Shown here: piece by piece, positions 1 to 11,844 of the stretch
How positions within the stretch are numbered: position 1 is the stretch's first letter
Layout of the letters: each line of letters opens with the position of its first letter
From: Planctomycetota bacterium
Lineage (GTDB): Bacteria > Planctomycetota > UBA1135 > UBA2386
Assembly: GCA_027621295.1 (NCBI GenBank)
Contig: JAQCBR010000025.1
Span: 1 to 38,719 of the forward strand
Length of the DNA: 38,719 nt
Reading direction: 5' to 3'
The notes under the pieces: generated by a model
What the model saw: the letters and a program-made list of their open reading frames with translations, nothing else
Databases searched by the model: none
What the model was told of the DNA's origin: nothing
Made by a program: the position numbers and the translations under genes

Positions 1-66
1 GGGTCCCCGCCGCGGCGGGTGCAACCGCAGCCTACGTGGGTTCGGCGCGGTGATCGTCGGCGGCTC

Positions 67-3570
<3,504 letters not shown>

Positions 3571-3738
3571 GGGCGCCCTCCCTTCGGACAGATCCAGCGC
3601 GGTCGCGTGATGTCGCGCCCGCCGCGGACCCGCCCGAGGCTAAGCGGCGCAGCGCCTCGTTCCCAACGCGGAAGCCGCGTTGGATCGAGCTCTCCACGCC
3701 TTCCCGACTTTGGGCAACAACCCTTAGTCTCGCGGGCG
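3571..3738. promoter_or_regulatory. Divergent intergenic region with a perfect 9-bp hairpin
   Basis: These 168 bases separate the divergent starts of pyc and the sulfatase gene, so both promoters should lie here. A perfect inverted repeat occupies 3663-3683: arms of nine bases (CCAACGCGG and CCGCGTTGG) around AAG. It sits about 55 bases before the sulfatase ATG and could be a leader hairpin or an operator. I could not identify convincing -35/-10 boxes. Confidence 0.4.
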
Positions 3739-5085
3739 ATGTGCAATCGCCCGACGGTGACCGCCCTCCTGGTCGCAGCGCTCTGCTCTCTCCAAGCGTC
3801 CGCTCTCGCCCAGGACGGCGAGCGCGAACGTCCGCCGAACATCGTCGTCCTGTTCGCCGACGACGCCGGCTACGCCGACTTCGGGTTCCAGCCGCACGCC
3901 GATCCGAAGCTCGCGCGCTGCACGCCGCGCATCACTGCGCTCGCGAACGAAGGCGCACGGTTCACGGACGCGTACATGTCGGGAGCGGTCTGTTCGCCGA
4001 GCCGTGCAGGCCTGCTCACCGGTCGCTACCAGCAACGGTTCGGGCACGAGACGAACATCCCGCCGGGCTACATGGACGGCGGGATGGCTCTGGAGGAGCG
4101 AACGGTGGCGGACCATCTGTCGGGCGCCGGCATGGCGACCGGTCTCGTGGGCAAGTGGCACCTCGGCTATCCGGCGGACTACCACCCGAACCGCCGCGGC
4201 TTCGACTGGTTCCACGGTCTGCTCCAGGGTTCGCGGGGCTACGGCCCCATGCCGAACGCGTCCGCGCATCGCGTGATCCAGGAGAACGGCGAGCCGCTGC
4301 CCGAGGTCGGGTGGGTGACCGACCGGTTCGGGAAGGCGGCTGCTCGCTTCGTGGCCGAGCATCGGGACGAACCGTTCTTCCTGTTCGTGTCGTTCACGGC
4401 GCCGCACGGCCCGCTGCAGCCTGCGCCGGAGGATCTTGCTGCCGTCGAAGGTATCGAGGAGGAGCGGCGCAAGAAGTATGCAGGGCTCGTGGTGGGTCTG
4501 GATCGCGCCGTCGGGCGTGTGCTCGACGCGTTGGAGGAGCACGGCGTTGCCGAGAGGACTCTCGTCGTGTTCACGAACGACAACGGTGGCCAGACGCAGA
4601 CCGGTGCGCGGAACGAACCGCTCCGCGGCCGCAAGGGACAGCTGTGGGAGGGCGGGATTCGCGTGCCGATGGCGATGCGGTGGCCGGGCCGGATCGAGCC
4701 GGGCACGGTGATCGGTGATCCGGTGTCCGCGCTCGACCTGATGCCGACCTTCCTCGCCGCGCGCGGGGTCGAGGTCGCTCCGGAAGATGCGCTCGACGGC
4801 GTGGACCTCGTGCCGCTCGTGACCGGTTCGGTCGACCGTCTCGCCGAGCGCGCGCTGTTCTGGCGGACCGCAGGCAGCGCCGGCCCCGTGGCCGTGCGGC
4901 GCGGGTCGGACAAGCTCGTCCTCGAGCGGGGCGCGGACGGCGAGACCGTTCAGCTGTTCGACCTCTCGGACGACATCGGTGAGGAGCAGGATCTCGCACC
5001 GGAGCGCGGCGACCGCGTCCGAGCGCTCCGGGCGCAGATCGCCGCGTGGGAGAGCGGGCTGATCGAGCCGCTGTGGGGGCGGTAG
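3739..5085 (+). CDS. Secreted arylsulfatase-type sulfatase
   Basis: A 448-residue type I (formylglycine-dependent) sulfatase that hydrolyses sulfate esters, probably of sulfated polysaccharide or glycan, outside the cytoplasm. Residues 1-24 form a signal peptide ending ALA before Q25. NIVVLFADD (D41/D42) supplies metal ligands, and C85-S-P-S-R is the C-x-P-x-R signature whose cysteine is converted to formylglycine. GKWHLG, TNDNGG and the RGRKGQLWEGGIRVP region are further sulfatase hallmarks. The reading frame is open far upstream, antisense to pyc, but homology and the signal peptide place the start at this ATG. No formylglycine-generating enzyme is encoded in the window. Multiple sulfatases are typical of planctomycetes; the exact substrate cannot be told from sequence alone. 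Confidence 0.93.
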   Translation: MCNRPTVTALLVAALCSLQASALAQDGERERPPNIVVLFADDAGYADFGFQPHADPKLARCTPRITALANEGARFTDAYMSGAVCSPSRAGLLTGRYQQRFGHETNIPPGYMDGGMALEERTVADHLSGAGMATGLVGKWHLGYPADYHPNRRGFDWFHGLLQGSRGYGPMPNASAHRVIQENGEPLPEVGWVTDRFGKAAARFVAEHRDEPFFLFVSFTAPHGPLQPAPEDLAAVEGIEEERRKKYAGLVVGLDRAVGRVLDALEEHGVAERTLVVFTNDNGGQTQTGARNEPLRGRKGQLWEGGIRVPMAMRWPGRIEPGTVIGDPVSALDLMPTFLAARGVEVAPEDALDGVDLVPLVTGSVDRLAERALFWRTAGSAGPVAVRRGSDKLVLERGADGETVQLFDLSDDIGEEQDLAPERGDRVRALRAQIAAWESGLIEPLWGR

Positions 5086-5103
5086 GGACCGACATTCCGG
5101 TCC
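5086..5103 (+). terminator. Hairpin directly after the sulfatase stop codon
   Basis: A perfect six-base stem (GGACCG / CGGTCC) with loop ACATTC starts on the base after the sulfatase TAG. No T-run follows. It is a plausible terminator between the sulfatase and the next gene 36 bases on. Confidence 0.4.
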
Positions 5104-5138
5104 GCTTGCGCCGACGCTGCGCGTAGCATTCCACGCCC

Positions 5139-7592
5139 ATGCGTCTCCCTGCTCTCCTCGCTCTCTCCACGCTGGCAGCGTGCGGCGGCGACCCTGGTAC
5201 CGGGACCGGCGGCGGCTCACCGTCGTTCTCGGCGGCGGCCGAGGTGGCCGCGGTCCAGGGTCGTTGCGTGACCTGCCACGACGCCGGGTCGGAACGTGCG
5301 GCGCGCTTCGCGCCCCATCCAGCCCCGTCCCTCTCGGAAGTCGGCACCAGGGCCACCGCGGAGTGGCTCCGCGGATTCCTGGTCGGCCACTACGCCGCGG
5401 ATGCCGCCGAGGCCGCGGACCTGACCGCATTCCTCCGGGAGCGCACCGGGGTCCCGGCGCTCGCCGCGGCTGGGATCGGCGGTGGTCAGATCGACCAGGG
5501 CGGGCGGATGTTCGCCGAGGCGGGCTGTGCCGCGTGCCACGCCGAGGAGCCGATAGGGCTCGCGACCAAGACCGACCTGGATCACCTCGCGGCGTTCCTC
5601 GTCGATCCGCGCGCGACGCGCCCCGATCTCCGGACCCACGACTTCGGACTCGACGGAAGTCAGGCGCAGGCGCTGGCCGCGTGGCTGCTCCGCTCGCAGC
5701 TCGTCGACGCCGGCGACGCGCCGCCTGCGGCCGGTCTGATCTGCGAGTGCTTCGAGATGAAGATCCCGGCCGAGGGCATCCCGGACGTCGACTCGGTGGC
5801 GCCGTCCTTCCGCGGGCGTGCCGACACGATCGACATCAGCCACCGCACGCGGAAGCTGAACTACGCGCTGCGCTTCACCGGCAGCGTGCAGATCCCCGCG
5901 GGCGGCAAGTGGACGTTCCACGCCGGCGCGGACGACTCGGCCTGGCTCTGGATCGACGGCGAGATGGTGGTCCGCAACCCGGGCCACAAGCCGTTCGAGG
6001 TCCGGAGCGGCAGCGTCGACCTCGCGCCCGGCTGGCACGACTTCGCGCTGCTCTACACGCAGGCGGGCGGCGGCGACAAGCTGACGCTGGAGTGGGAGGG
6101 CCCGACGATCGAGCGGCAGGCCGTCCCGGCCGCGGTGCTGTCGGCGCGGACCGAGACGCTGGTGCCGCCCGGCTTCAGCGCCGACGTCGACGCGACCGCG
6201 GCAGCGCGCGGCGCCGAGGCGTTCACAGCGCGCCACTGCGCCGCCTGCCACGCGGACGTCGAAGCCGGCACGGCTGCGCCCGCGCCGGTACTCGACGCGG
6301 TCCTCGCCAACGGCAAGGGTGCCTGCCCAGGTGCCAGCGCCGATCTGGTCGCAGCCGCGCGCCCGGCACTCGGCGCCGGGGCGGCGGTCGCCCAGCGTTC
6401 CCCGAAGGACGAACTCCGCTACCGGATGCTGCGGGACGGCTGCCTCAACTGCCACATGCGCGACGGCGAAGGCGGCATGTCCGCGGCGGCGCAGGAGGCC
6501 CTGGTCGAGGTCGAGGATCTCGGTGAGGAAGGGCGGCTGCCGCCGGACCTGACCAAGGTCGGGCACCGCCTGCGCCGCTCCTGGCTCGAGTCCGTGCTCA
6601 AGGGCGAGGTCGACGCGCGCGCCTACGTCCGCGCGCGCATGCCGCACCTCTCGGACGAAGAGGCGGTCGAGTACGCGGCGCTGTTCGAGGCGGTCGACGC
6701 CGAGCCGGGCGATGACGTCGAGCCGGTGTTCTCGACCGAGGCCGCCGTCGAAGGCCGCCGCATCGCCGGCAACGACGGCTTCGCCTGCATCGCCTGCCAC
6801 GGCGTCGCGGGATTCAAGTCGACCGGGCCGCAGGGCATGGACCTCGCGATCCAGCACCAGCGCCTCAAGCCGGTCTGGTTCCGCGAGTGGCTGTTGAGCC
6901 CCTCGGTGCACCGCCCGGGCACGCGCATGCCGACCTTCTGGCCGGTCGCGGACGAGAAGGCGAAGTCGCAGGCGGACGCCGTCCGCGTGTGGCTGTCGCT
7001 CGGCAACGCGATGCCGCTGCCGAAGGGCATCGGCGGCAACGACTCCGCCTACGTGCTCGAGTCCGACGGCGAACGTCCGCGCCTGCACGGCGCGTTCCTC
7101 GACGGCCTCTCCGCGCGCTGCATGGCGGTCGGGACGCCGGAGCGGACGCACTACGCGTACGACCTCGCGAACGCCCGCCTCGCGTGGATCTGGCGCGGCG
7201 CGTTCATGGACGCGAAGGGCACCTGGGACGGCCGGGCCGGACAGCTGATCCGTCCGCTCGGCGAGAACTGGGTGACGCTCCCCGAGGGTCCGTCCTTCCG
7301 CGCTGCCGACGGTGGAGCCGTGAAGATGCTCGGCCACCGGCTCGATCCGGACGGGTACCCCGTCTGGCGCCTCGTGGTCGGCGCGGCTTCGGTCGAAGAC
7401 CACCCGCGGCCCCGCTGGTCCGCCGACGGCTCGGAGCTGGTTCGCCGCGTGTCGGCGGACGGTGCGCCCGTGATCCTCGTTCTCCCGCCGGCCGACGGGT
7501 CGGTGAAGGCGTTCGTCGATGGCAGTCCGGTGACGACCGGCAAGCTCGTTATCGCGGACGGCCAGACCGTCGAGGTGGTCTACCGATGGTGA
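5139..7592 (+). CDS. PA14-domain multihaem cytochrome c lipoprotein
   Basis: An 817-residue exported electron-transfer protein. The N-terminus is a lipoprotein signal with lipobox LAAC (C15), followed by a Gly/Thr-rich linker. Five CxxCH haem c motifs begin at C43, C130, C367, C435 and C550, forming separate cytochrome c modules before and after a PA14-like carbohydrate-binding region (about 200-335; ADDSAWLWIDG, GWHDFALLY, LEWEGP). The last ~200 residues are beta-rich and haem-free. PA14 fused to cytochrome domains is common in planctomycetes and is thought to link polysaccharide binding to redox chemistry; that role is inferred. Its stop overlaps the start of the next gene by 7 bases, so the two are almost certainly co-translated. 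Confidence 0.88.
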   Translation: MRLPALLALSTLAACGGDPGTGTGGGSPSFSAAAEVAAVQGRCVTCHDAGSERAARFAPHPAPSLSEVGTRATAEWLRGFLVGHYAADAAEAADLTAFLRERTGVPALAAAGIGGGQIDQGGRMFAEAGCAACHAEEPIGLATKTDLDHLAAFLVDPRATRPDLRTHDFGLDGSQAQALAAWLLRSQLVDAGDAPPAAGLICECFEMKIPAEGIPDVDSVAPSFRGRADTIDISHRTRKLNYALRFTGSVQIPAGGKWTFHAGADDSAWLWIDGEMVVRNPGHKPFEVRSGSVDLAPGWHDFALLYTQAGGGDKLTLEWEGPTIERQAVPAAVLSARTETLVPPGFSADVDATAAARGAEAFTARHCAACHADVEAGTAAPAPVLDAVLANGKGACPGASADLVAAARPALGAGAAVAQRSPKDELRYRMLRDGCLNCHMRDGEGGMSAAAQEALVEVEDLGEEGRLPPDLTKVGHRLRRSWLESVLKGEVDARAYVRARMPHLSDEEAVEYAALFEAVDAEPGDDVEPVFSTEAAVEGRRIAGNDGFACIACHGVAGFKSTGPQGMDLAIQHQRLKPVWFREWLLSPSVHRPGTRMPTFWPVADEKAKSQADAVRVWLSLGNAMPLPKGIGGNDSAYVLESDGERPRLHGAFLDGLSARCMAVGTPERTHYAYDLANARLAWIWRGAFMDAKGTWDGRAGQLIRPLGENWVTLPEGPSFRAADGGAVKMLGHRLDPDGYPVWRLVVGAASVEDHPRPRWSADGSELVRRVSADGAPVILVLPPADGSVKAFVDGSPVTTGKLVIADGQTVEVVYRW

Positions 7593-9013
7593 TGCTCTCT
7601 CTTTGTCTCGCTCTCCTGCCGCAGGGACCTGCGGACGACCGGTTCGTCGAGATCGTGGATCTGCCTCAGCCCGAGGGCGTCGTCCTCGAGGTCGGTGGCA
7701 TTCTCGCCCGCGACCAGCAGCTCCTCGTCAGCACGCGCCGCGGCGAGGTCTGGCAGATCGACGACGCCTACGGCGATGCCCCGCGCTACACGCTCTACGC
7801 CGAAGGTCTCCAGGAGCCGCTCGGTCTCCTGGAGAAGGACGGCTGGGTCTACGTCGCGCAGCGCGGCGAGCTCTCGCGGATGCGCGACGTCGACGGCGAC
7901 GGGCGCATGGACGAGCTCGAGACCGTGTCGGGTGGCTGGCCGCTGTCGGGCAACTACCACGAGTACTGCTTCGGCCCGACGGTCGCCGACGACGGCTCGC
8001 TGTGGCTGACGCTGAACAAGCCGTTCGGCCCCGAGCCGTTCGGCAAGGCCGACTGGCGCGGATGGGCGATCCGCGTCGAGCCGGACGGGTCGTTCCGCGG
8101 CGTCGCCGCGGGGCTGCGCTCGCCGGCCGGCGTGAACACCGCGCCCTGGGGCGACGTCTTCTATTCGGACAACCAGGGTGAGTGGTGCGCGAACAGCAAG
8201 TTCGCCCACCTGCAGATCGGCGACTTCCACGGGCACCCGCACGGCATCGACTCGTGCAAGCTGCCCGAGAGCCTCGTCGAGTTCCCGGGCGACGTGCCGA
8301 GCGGGATCCTGATCGACGAAGCGGCGCGGACGATCCCGCACTACACGCTGCCCGCGGTGTGGATTCCGTACGACAAGCTCGGCCGTTCGCCGGCTGGCTT
8401 CGTCTGGGACACCGAGGGCTACTTCCCTCCCTACAAGGGCCACGTGTTCATGGGCGACCAGTATTCGAGCGAGGTCATGCGCCTCACGCTCGAGAAGGTC
8501 GACGGCCGCTGGCAGGGTGCCTGCTACCCGTTCCGCCGTGGCCTCAAGTGCGGCATCACGCGCGTCGCCTGGGGCACGGACGGTTCGCTGTGGGCCGGCA
8601 TGACCAACCGCGGCTGGCCGTCGGTCGGCCCGGCGAAGGACGGTCTCCAGCGCATCCGCTGGAAGGGCGAGACCCCGTGCGACCTCGTCGAGGTGACCGC
8701 GCGGAAGGGCGGCTTCACGCTCCGGTTCACGACGCCGGTCGATCCGGCGACGGTCGCGCCCGACTCGTTCGCGGTCCGCAACTGGACCTACAAGCACCAC
8801 TCTTCCTACGGCTGCCCGCCGATCGACACGCAGACGCTCGGTGTCACCGCAGCCCGCGTGTCCGAGGACGGGCTCCGCGTCGAGCTCGACGTCGACGGCT
8901 GCGCGCTGACCCGCGTCCACGAGATCGAAGCGCCGGGCGTCCGGAGCGCTGGCGGCGAGGAGCTCTGGCACGCGATCGCGTGGTACACGCTGAACGCGAT
9001 CCCTGGCGAGTGA
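7586..9013 (+). CDS. Secreted beta-propeller dehydrogenase-like protein
   Basis: A 475-residue exported protein with a short signal peptide (MVMLSLCLALLPQG). It has the repeat pattern of the large planctomycete/verrucomicrobial beta-propeller family related to membrane-bound glucose/sorbosone dehydrogenases: GILARDQQLLVSTRRGEVW, a DVDGDGRMDE calcium-like loop, WGDVFYSDNQGEW, and YKGHVFMGDQYSSEVMRL. The last ~105 residues look like an Ig-type domain (FTTPVDPATVAPDSF). ATGGTGA overlaps the stop of the cytochrome gene, so the haem protein is the likely electron acceptor. The substrate is unknown; catalytic activity is inferred from the family and context rather than from an identified catalytic residue. 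A second in-frame ATG at 7592 is an alternative start. Confidence 0.82.
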   Translation: MVMLSLCLALLPQGPADDRFVEIVDLPQPEGVVLEVGGILARDQQLLVSTRRGEVWQIDDAYGDAPRYTLYAEGLQEPLGLLEKDGWVYVAQRGELSRMRDVDGDGRMDELETVSGGWPLSGNYHEYCFGPTVADDGSLWLTLNKPFGPEPFGKADWRGWAIRVEPDGSFRGVAAGLRSPAGVNTAPWGDVFYSDNQGEWCANSKFAHLQIGDFHGHPHGIDSCKLPESLVEFPGDVPSGILIDEAARTIPHYTLPAVWIPYDKLGRSPAGFVWDTEGYFPPYKGHVFMGDQYSSEVMRLTLEKVDGRWQGACYPFRRGLKCGITRVAWGTDGSLWAGMTNRGWPSVGPAKDGLQRIRWKGETPCDLVEVTARKGGFTLRFTTPVDPATVAPDSFAVRNWTYKHHSSYGCPPIDTQTLGVTAARVSEDGLRVELDVDGCALTRVHEIEAPGVRSAGGEELWHAIAWYTLNAIPGE

Positions 9014-9035
9014 GCGTCGCGGGCTCGCGCCGGGT

Positions 9036-9626
9036 TCAGCCGTCGCTCATCGGCGGTTCGAACCTGAGCCCGCGGAAGAACAGCCCGGCCTGGCCCGCGT
9101 AGGCCGGCAGCGGCGCGCCCTCGGGCCGCCGCACGCTGAAGCCGAGCATCACCGCGCGGCGGTCCTCCGGGCGGAGGAACCAGCGGAACTCGGTGTCGAC
9201 CAGGGACCACGCGGCGTTCGGGCCGAGTCGGTCGGCGCTGCGCGCGCCGAAGCGGACGCGGACGTGGGGCGGCGTGGAGTCGGTGACCAGCGTCACGTCG
9301 CCGTGAGGGTCGGTCAGCGTCGGCGTCGTCACGTACTCGTCGCGCTGCAGCGACGCGCGGCACTCCTCGAGGCTGTCGAAGCTCCGGGGGTACAGCGTCG
9401 CGAGCGCGGTCAGCGTGGAACCGTCCGCGAGCTGCCGTTCGAACACCACCGACTCGCTCGTGCGGGTGACGAACCGCCAGCCCCCGCCTACCGGCGCCGT
9501 CACCGTGAAGCCCGGGAGTCCCACGGGGCCGTCGGGCATCGGGATCTCCCGCGGCGCGCTCGTCGTGCAGCCAGCGGCGGCCAGGAACGCGAGGAGGGGA
9601 GCGCAGAGCGGCCGGTTGCTTGCCAT
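9036..9626 (-). CDS. Hypothetical lipoprotein
   Basis: A 196-residue predicted lipoprotein with a hydrophobic signal ending AAAGC (C20) followed by TTSAP. I do not recognise the family. The body has a regular beta-strand pattern (TVTAPVGGGWRFVTRTSESVVFERQ, then ATLYPRSFDSLEECRASLQ, then HVRVRFGARS), reminiscent of small periplasmic domains that measure or bind a ligand, but no catalytic motif is visible. It is convergent with the beta-propeller gene (22-base gap) and divergent from the SLC13-type transporter. Confidence 0.65.
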   Translation of the reverse strand: MASNRPLCAPLLAFLAAAGCTTSAPREIPMPDGPVGLPGFTVTAPVGGGWRFVTRTSESVVFERQLADGSTLTALATLYPRSFDSLEECRASLQRDEYVTTPTLTDPHGDVTLVTDSTPPHVRVRFGARSADRLGPNAAWSLVDTEFRWFLRPEDRRAVMLGFSVRRPEGAPLPAYAGQAGLFFRGLRFEPPMSDG

Positions 9627-9715
9627 GCGCGGGACACTCTCCGTCGGAGCGCGAGGCCTGTAAACGGCTGGCCGCGCTTTCGGGGCGTCGGCGGAGCGCG
9701 CTACGCTTCTGGTCG

Positions 9716-11497
9716 ATGTCCGGTGACGCGACCCTGGTCCTGCTGCTGCTGCTGGCGACCATCCTGCTGCTCGTCACGCAGGCGGCGCGGATCGAGGTCG
9801 TCTCTCTCGGGATCATCGTCGTCCTCGGACTGACCGGCGTGCTCGGTCCGGTCGACGCGCTGTCCGGCTTCTCCAGCCCCGCGACGCTGACCGTGGCCGC
9901 GATGCTCGTGCTGTCGGCCGGTCTCGAGAAGGCGGGGATCGTCGACTACGTCAGCCGGAGTCTGGGGCGTTCCGGTGAGGGTGGCGTGCGGCGCCTCCTG
10001 CTGTTCCTGATGCTGCCGACCGCGCTGTTCAGCTCGTTCATGAACAACACGCCGGTCGTCGCGCTGATGATCCCGGTGGTGCTGTCGCTCGGTCAGCGCT
10101 TCGGGGTGCCGGGCTCGAAGCTGCTGATCCCGGTCAGCTACGCGGCGATCCTCGGCGGGACGTGCACGCTGATCGGCACCAGCACGAACATCCTCGTCGA
10201 CTCGCTGTATCGGAGTGCCGGCGGCGCGGGCTTCGGGATGTTCGAGTTCACGTCGATGGGGCTCGTCTACGTCGTGCTCGGCACGACCTACGTGGTCGCG
10301 TTCGGTCCGCGGCTCCTTCCCAAGCGAACCGTGCTCAACGAGCTCCTGGCCGCGAGCGCGCCCGGCAACTACGTGACCGAGATCATCGTCCGGGACGGGA
10401 GCCGCTTCGTTGGTCGCCCGCTGTCGGAGATCCTGGAGCAGAGCCGGGACGTGACGATCCTGGAGGTGGTCCGGCGGGAGGAGGCGATCGTCGGTCCGGG
10501 GCAGAACTTCGAGCTCGAGGCCGACGACGTGCTGCTCGTCGAGTCCGGCGCCCGCGCGATCCACTCGCTGCTGTCCGCGCACGGCGTCGAGCACGGCACG
10601 GTCGTCGCCGACGAGGAGCGCATCAGCATCCAGCGCGTCGACCTGCGCGTCGCCGAGGTCGTCGTGACCCCGGGCTCGTCGTTCACCGGGTCGCAGGTCC
10701 GCGACCTCGGGCTGTCTCGGCGCTTCGGCATCCAGGTCCTCGCGATCCGTCGCCTCGGCCAGCACCACAAGGTCAAGATCCGCGACTGGCGGCTGCGTCC
10801 CGGCGACGTGCTCCTCGTGCAGGGGGAGCCGGCGCCGCTGCGCACGCTCCAGGAGGACGGCGACTTCCTGCTGATCGAAGGCGTCGAGCGGGACCTGACG
10901 TTCCCGCGCAAGGCGCCGGTGGCGCTGGCGATCCTCACTGCAGTCGTGGCCGCGGCGACCCTGGGCCTCGCGCCGATGGTCTTCCTCGCGCTGGCGGGTG
11001 TCGCGCTGATGATCGCGACGCGCTCGCTCGAGATCCGCGAGGTGGTGCGGGCCGTCGATCCTGCGGTGCTCCTCCTGCTCGCGGGGACGATCCCGCTCGG
11101 CAAGGCGATGGAGCAGAGTGGGCTGGCCCAGCACGCGGCGTCGGGAGTCGTCGCGATGGTCGAGCCGTTCGGGCCGTGGGTCCTGGTCGGAGCCTGCTAT
11201 CTGATGACGAGCGTGCTGACCGAGCTCCTGTCGAACAACGCGACCGCGGTCCTGCTCGTGCCGATCGTGCTCGGGATCGCCGAGCGGGTCGGAGTCGACC
11301 CGAAGCCGCTCCTGGTCGCGGTCGCGTTCGGTGCGAGCGCGAGCTTCGCGACGCCGATCGGCTACCAGACCAACACGCTGGTCATGGGGCCGGGCGGCTA
11401 TCGGGTCACCGACTTCCTGCGGATCGGACTGCCGCTGAACCTGGGGCTGGCCGCGGTCGCGACGATCGTGATCCCGATCCTCTGGCCGCTCGTCTGA
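9716..11497 (+). CDS. SLC13-family anion transporter with two RCK_C (TrkA-C) domains
   Basis: A 593-residue inner-membrane carrier of the divalent-anion:Na+ symporter (SLC13/CitM/ArsB-like) superfamily, of the SAC1-like type. Hydrophobic N-terminal helices carry the conserved loops FMNNTPVVALMIPVV and GGTCTLIGTSTNILV. Two cytoplasmic RCK_C domains follow (about 219-281 and 315-375; both end DDVLLVESG or GDVLLVQGE), and a second membrane half has a matching LSNNATAVLLVPIVL motif. The paired SNNAT/NNTPV hairpins are the substrate- and sodium-binding signature of the family. Likely substrates are sulfate or another small anion; sulfatases upstream make sulfate attractive but do not prove it. The in-frame upstream extension lacks protein-like character, so the start is set at MSGDATLV, directly before the first membrane segment. 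Confidence 0.87.
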   Translation: MSGDATLVLLLLLATILLLVTQAARIEVVSLGIIVVLGLTGVLGPVDALSGFSSPATLTVAAMLVLSAGLEKAGIVDYVSRSLGRSGEGGVRRLLLFLMLPTALFSSFMNNTPVVALMIPVVLSLGQRFGVPGSKLLIPVSYAAILGGTCTLIGTSTNILVDSLYRSAGGAGFGMFEFTSMGLVYVVLGTTYVVAFGPRLLPKRTVLNELLAASAPGNYVTEIIVRDGSRFVGRPLSEILEQSRDVTILEVVRREEAIVGPGQNFELEADDVLLVESGARAIHSLLSAHGVEHGTVVADEERISIQRVDLRVAEVVVTPGSSFTGSQVRDLGLSRRFGIQVLAIRRLGQHHKVKIRDWRLRPGDVLLVQGEPAPLRTLQEDGDFLLIEGVERDLTFPRKAPVALAILTAVVAAATLGLAPMVFLALAGVALMIATRSLEIREVVRAVDPAVLLLLAGTIPLGKAMEQSGLAQHAASGVVAMVEPFGPWVLVGACYLMTSVLTELLSNNATAVLLVPIVLGIAERVGVDPKPLLVAVAFGASASFATPIGYQTNTLVMGPGGYRVTDFLRIGLPLNLGLAAVATIVIPILWPLV

Positions 11498-11525
11498 AGC
11501 GCCCGATCGCTTCGGATTCCGTTCG

Positions 11526-11729
11526 TCAGGCCGGCCGCGACAGCGGCAGCTGTCCGCCCGCCATCGCGCAGAGGAGGTCGACCAGCCGGTCGGCCTCGCG
11601 GTCGCCGATGGCGCCGAGCGCGCGCGCCGTCTCGATCTCGCGGTAGGTCGATGCGAACTCGCCGTTGGCTGCGGCGCGATGGATCAGGCCCAGCAGGTGG
11701 GCGACGGGGGAGCGGGTCTCGGCGTTCAC
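11526..11729 (-). CDS. Small hypothetical protein, 67 residues
   Basis: A small minus-strand frame opening with GTG and ending 28 bases from the convergent transporter stop. The product has amphipathic helical character (PVAHLLGLIHRAAANGEF, then IGDREADRLVDLLCAMAG) and a composition unlike the Arg/Pro-rich antisense shadows nearby. I recognise no family. The frame stays open upstream to 11921, but that extension crosses the start of the divergent permease gene and is not protein-like. Real gene status is likely but unproven. Confidence 0.45.
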   Translation of the reverse strand: MNAETRSPVAHLLGLIHRAAANGEFASTYREIETARALGAIGDREADRLVDLLCAMAGGQLPLSRPA

Positions 11730-11844
11730 GGCATGCCGGTCATCGGCAGGGAGGGGCCGATGGGATGAGGCTTTCGTCGACGCAGCCCGGATCGAGCAGG
11801 CTGTGGAGCGCTGCTGGGGTTTCTGCGATCGTCTGCCGGCACGC

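Noticed and set aside
6..19. A perfect 14-base palindrome, CCCGCCGCGGCGGG, downstream of pyc
   Set aside because: No loop or T-run and too near the window edge; pure G/C palindromes of this size are not rare at this GC content.
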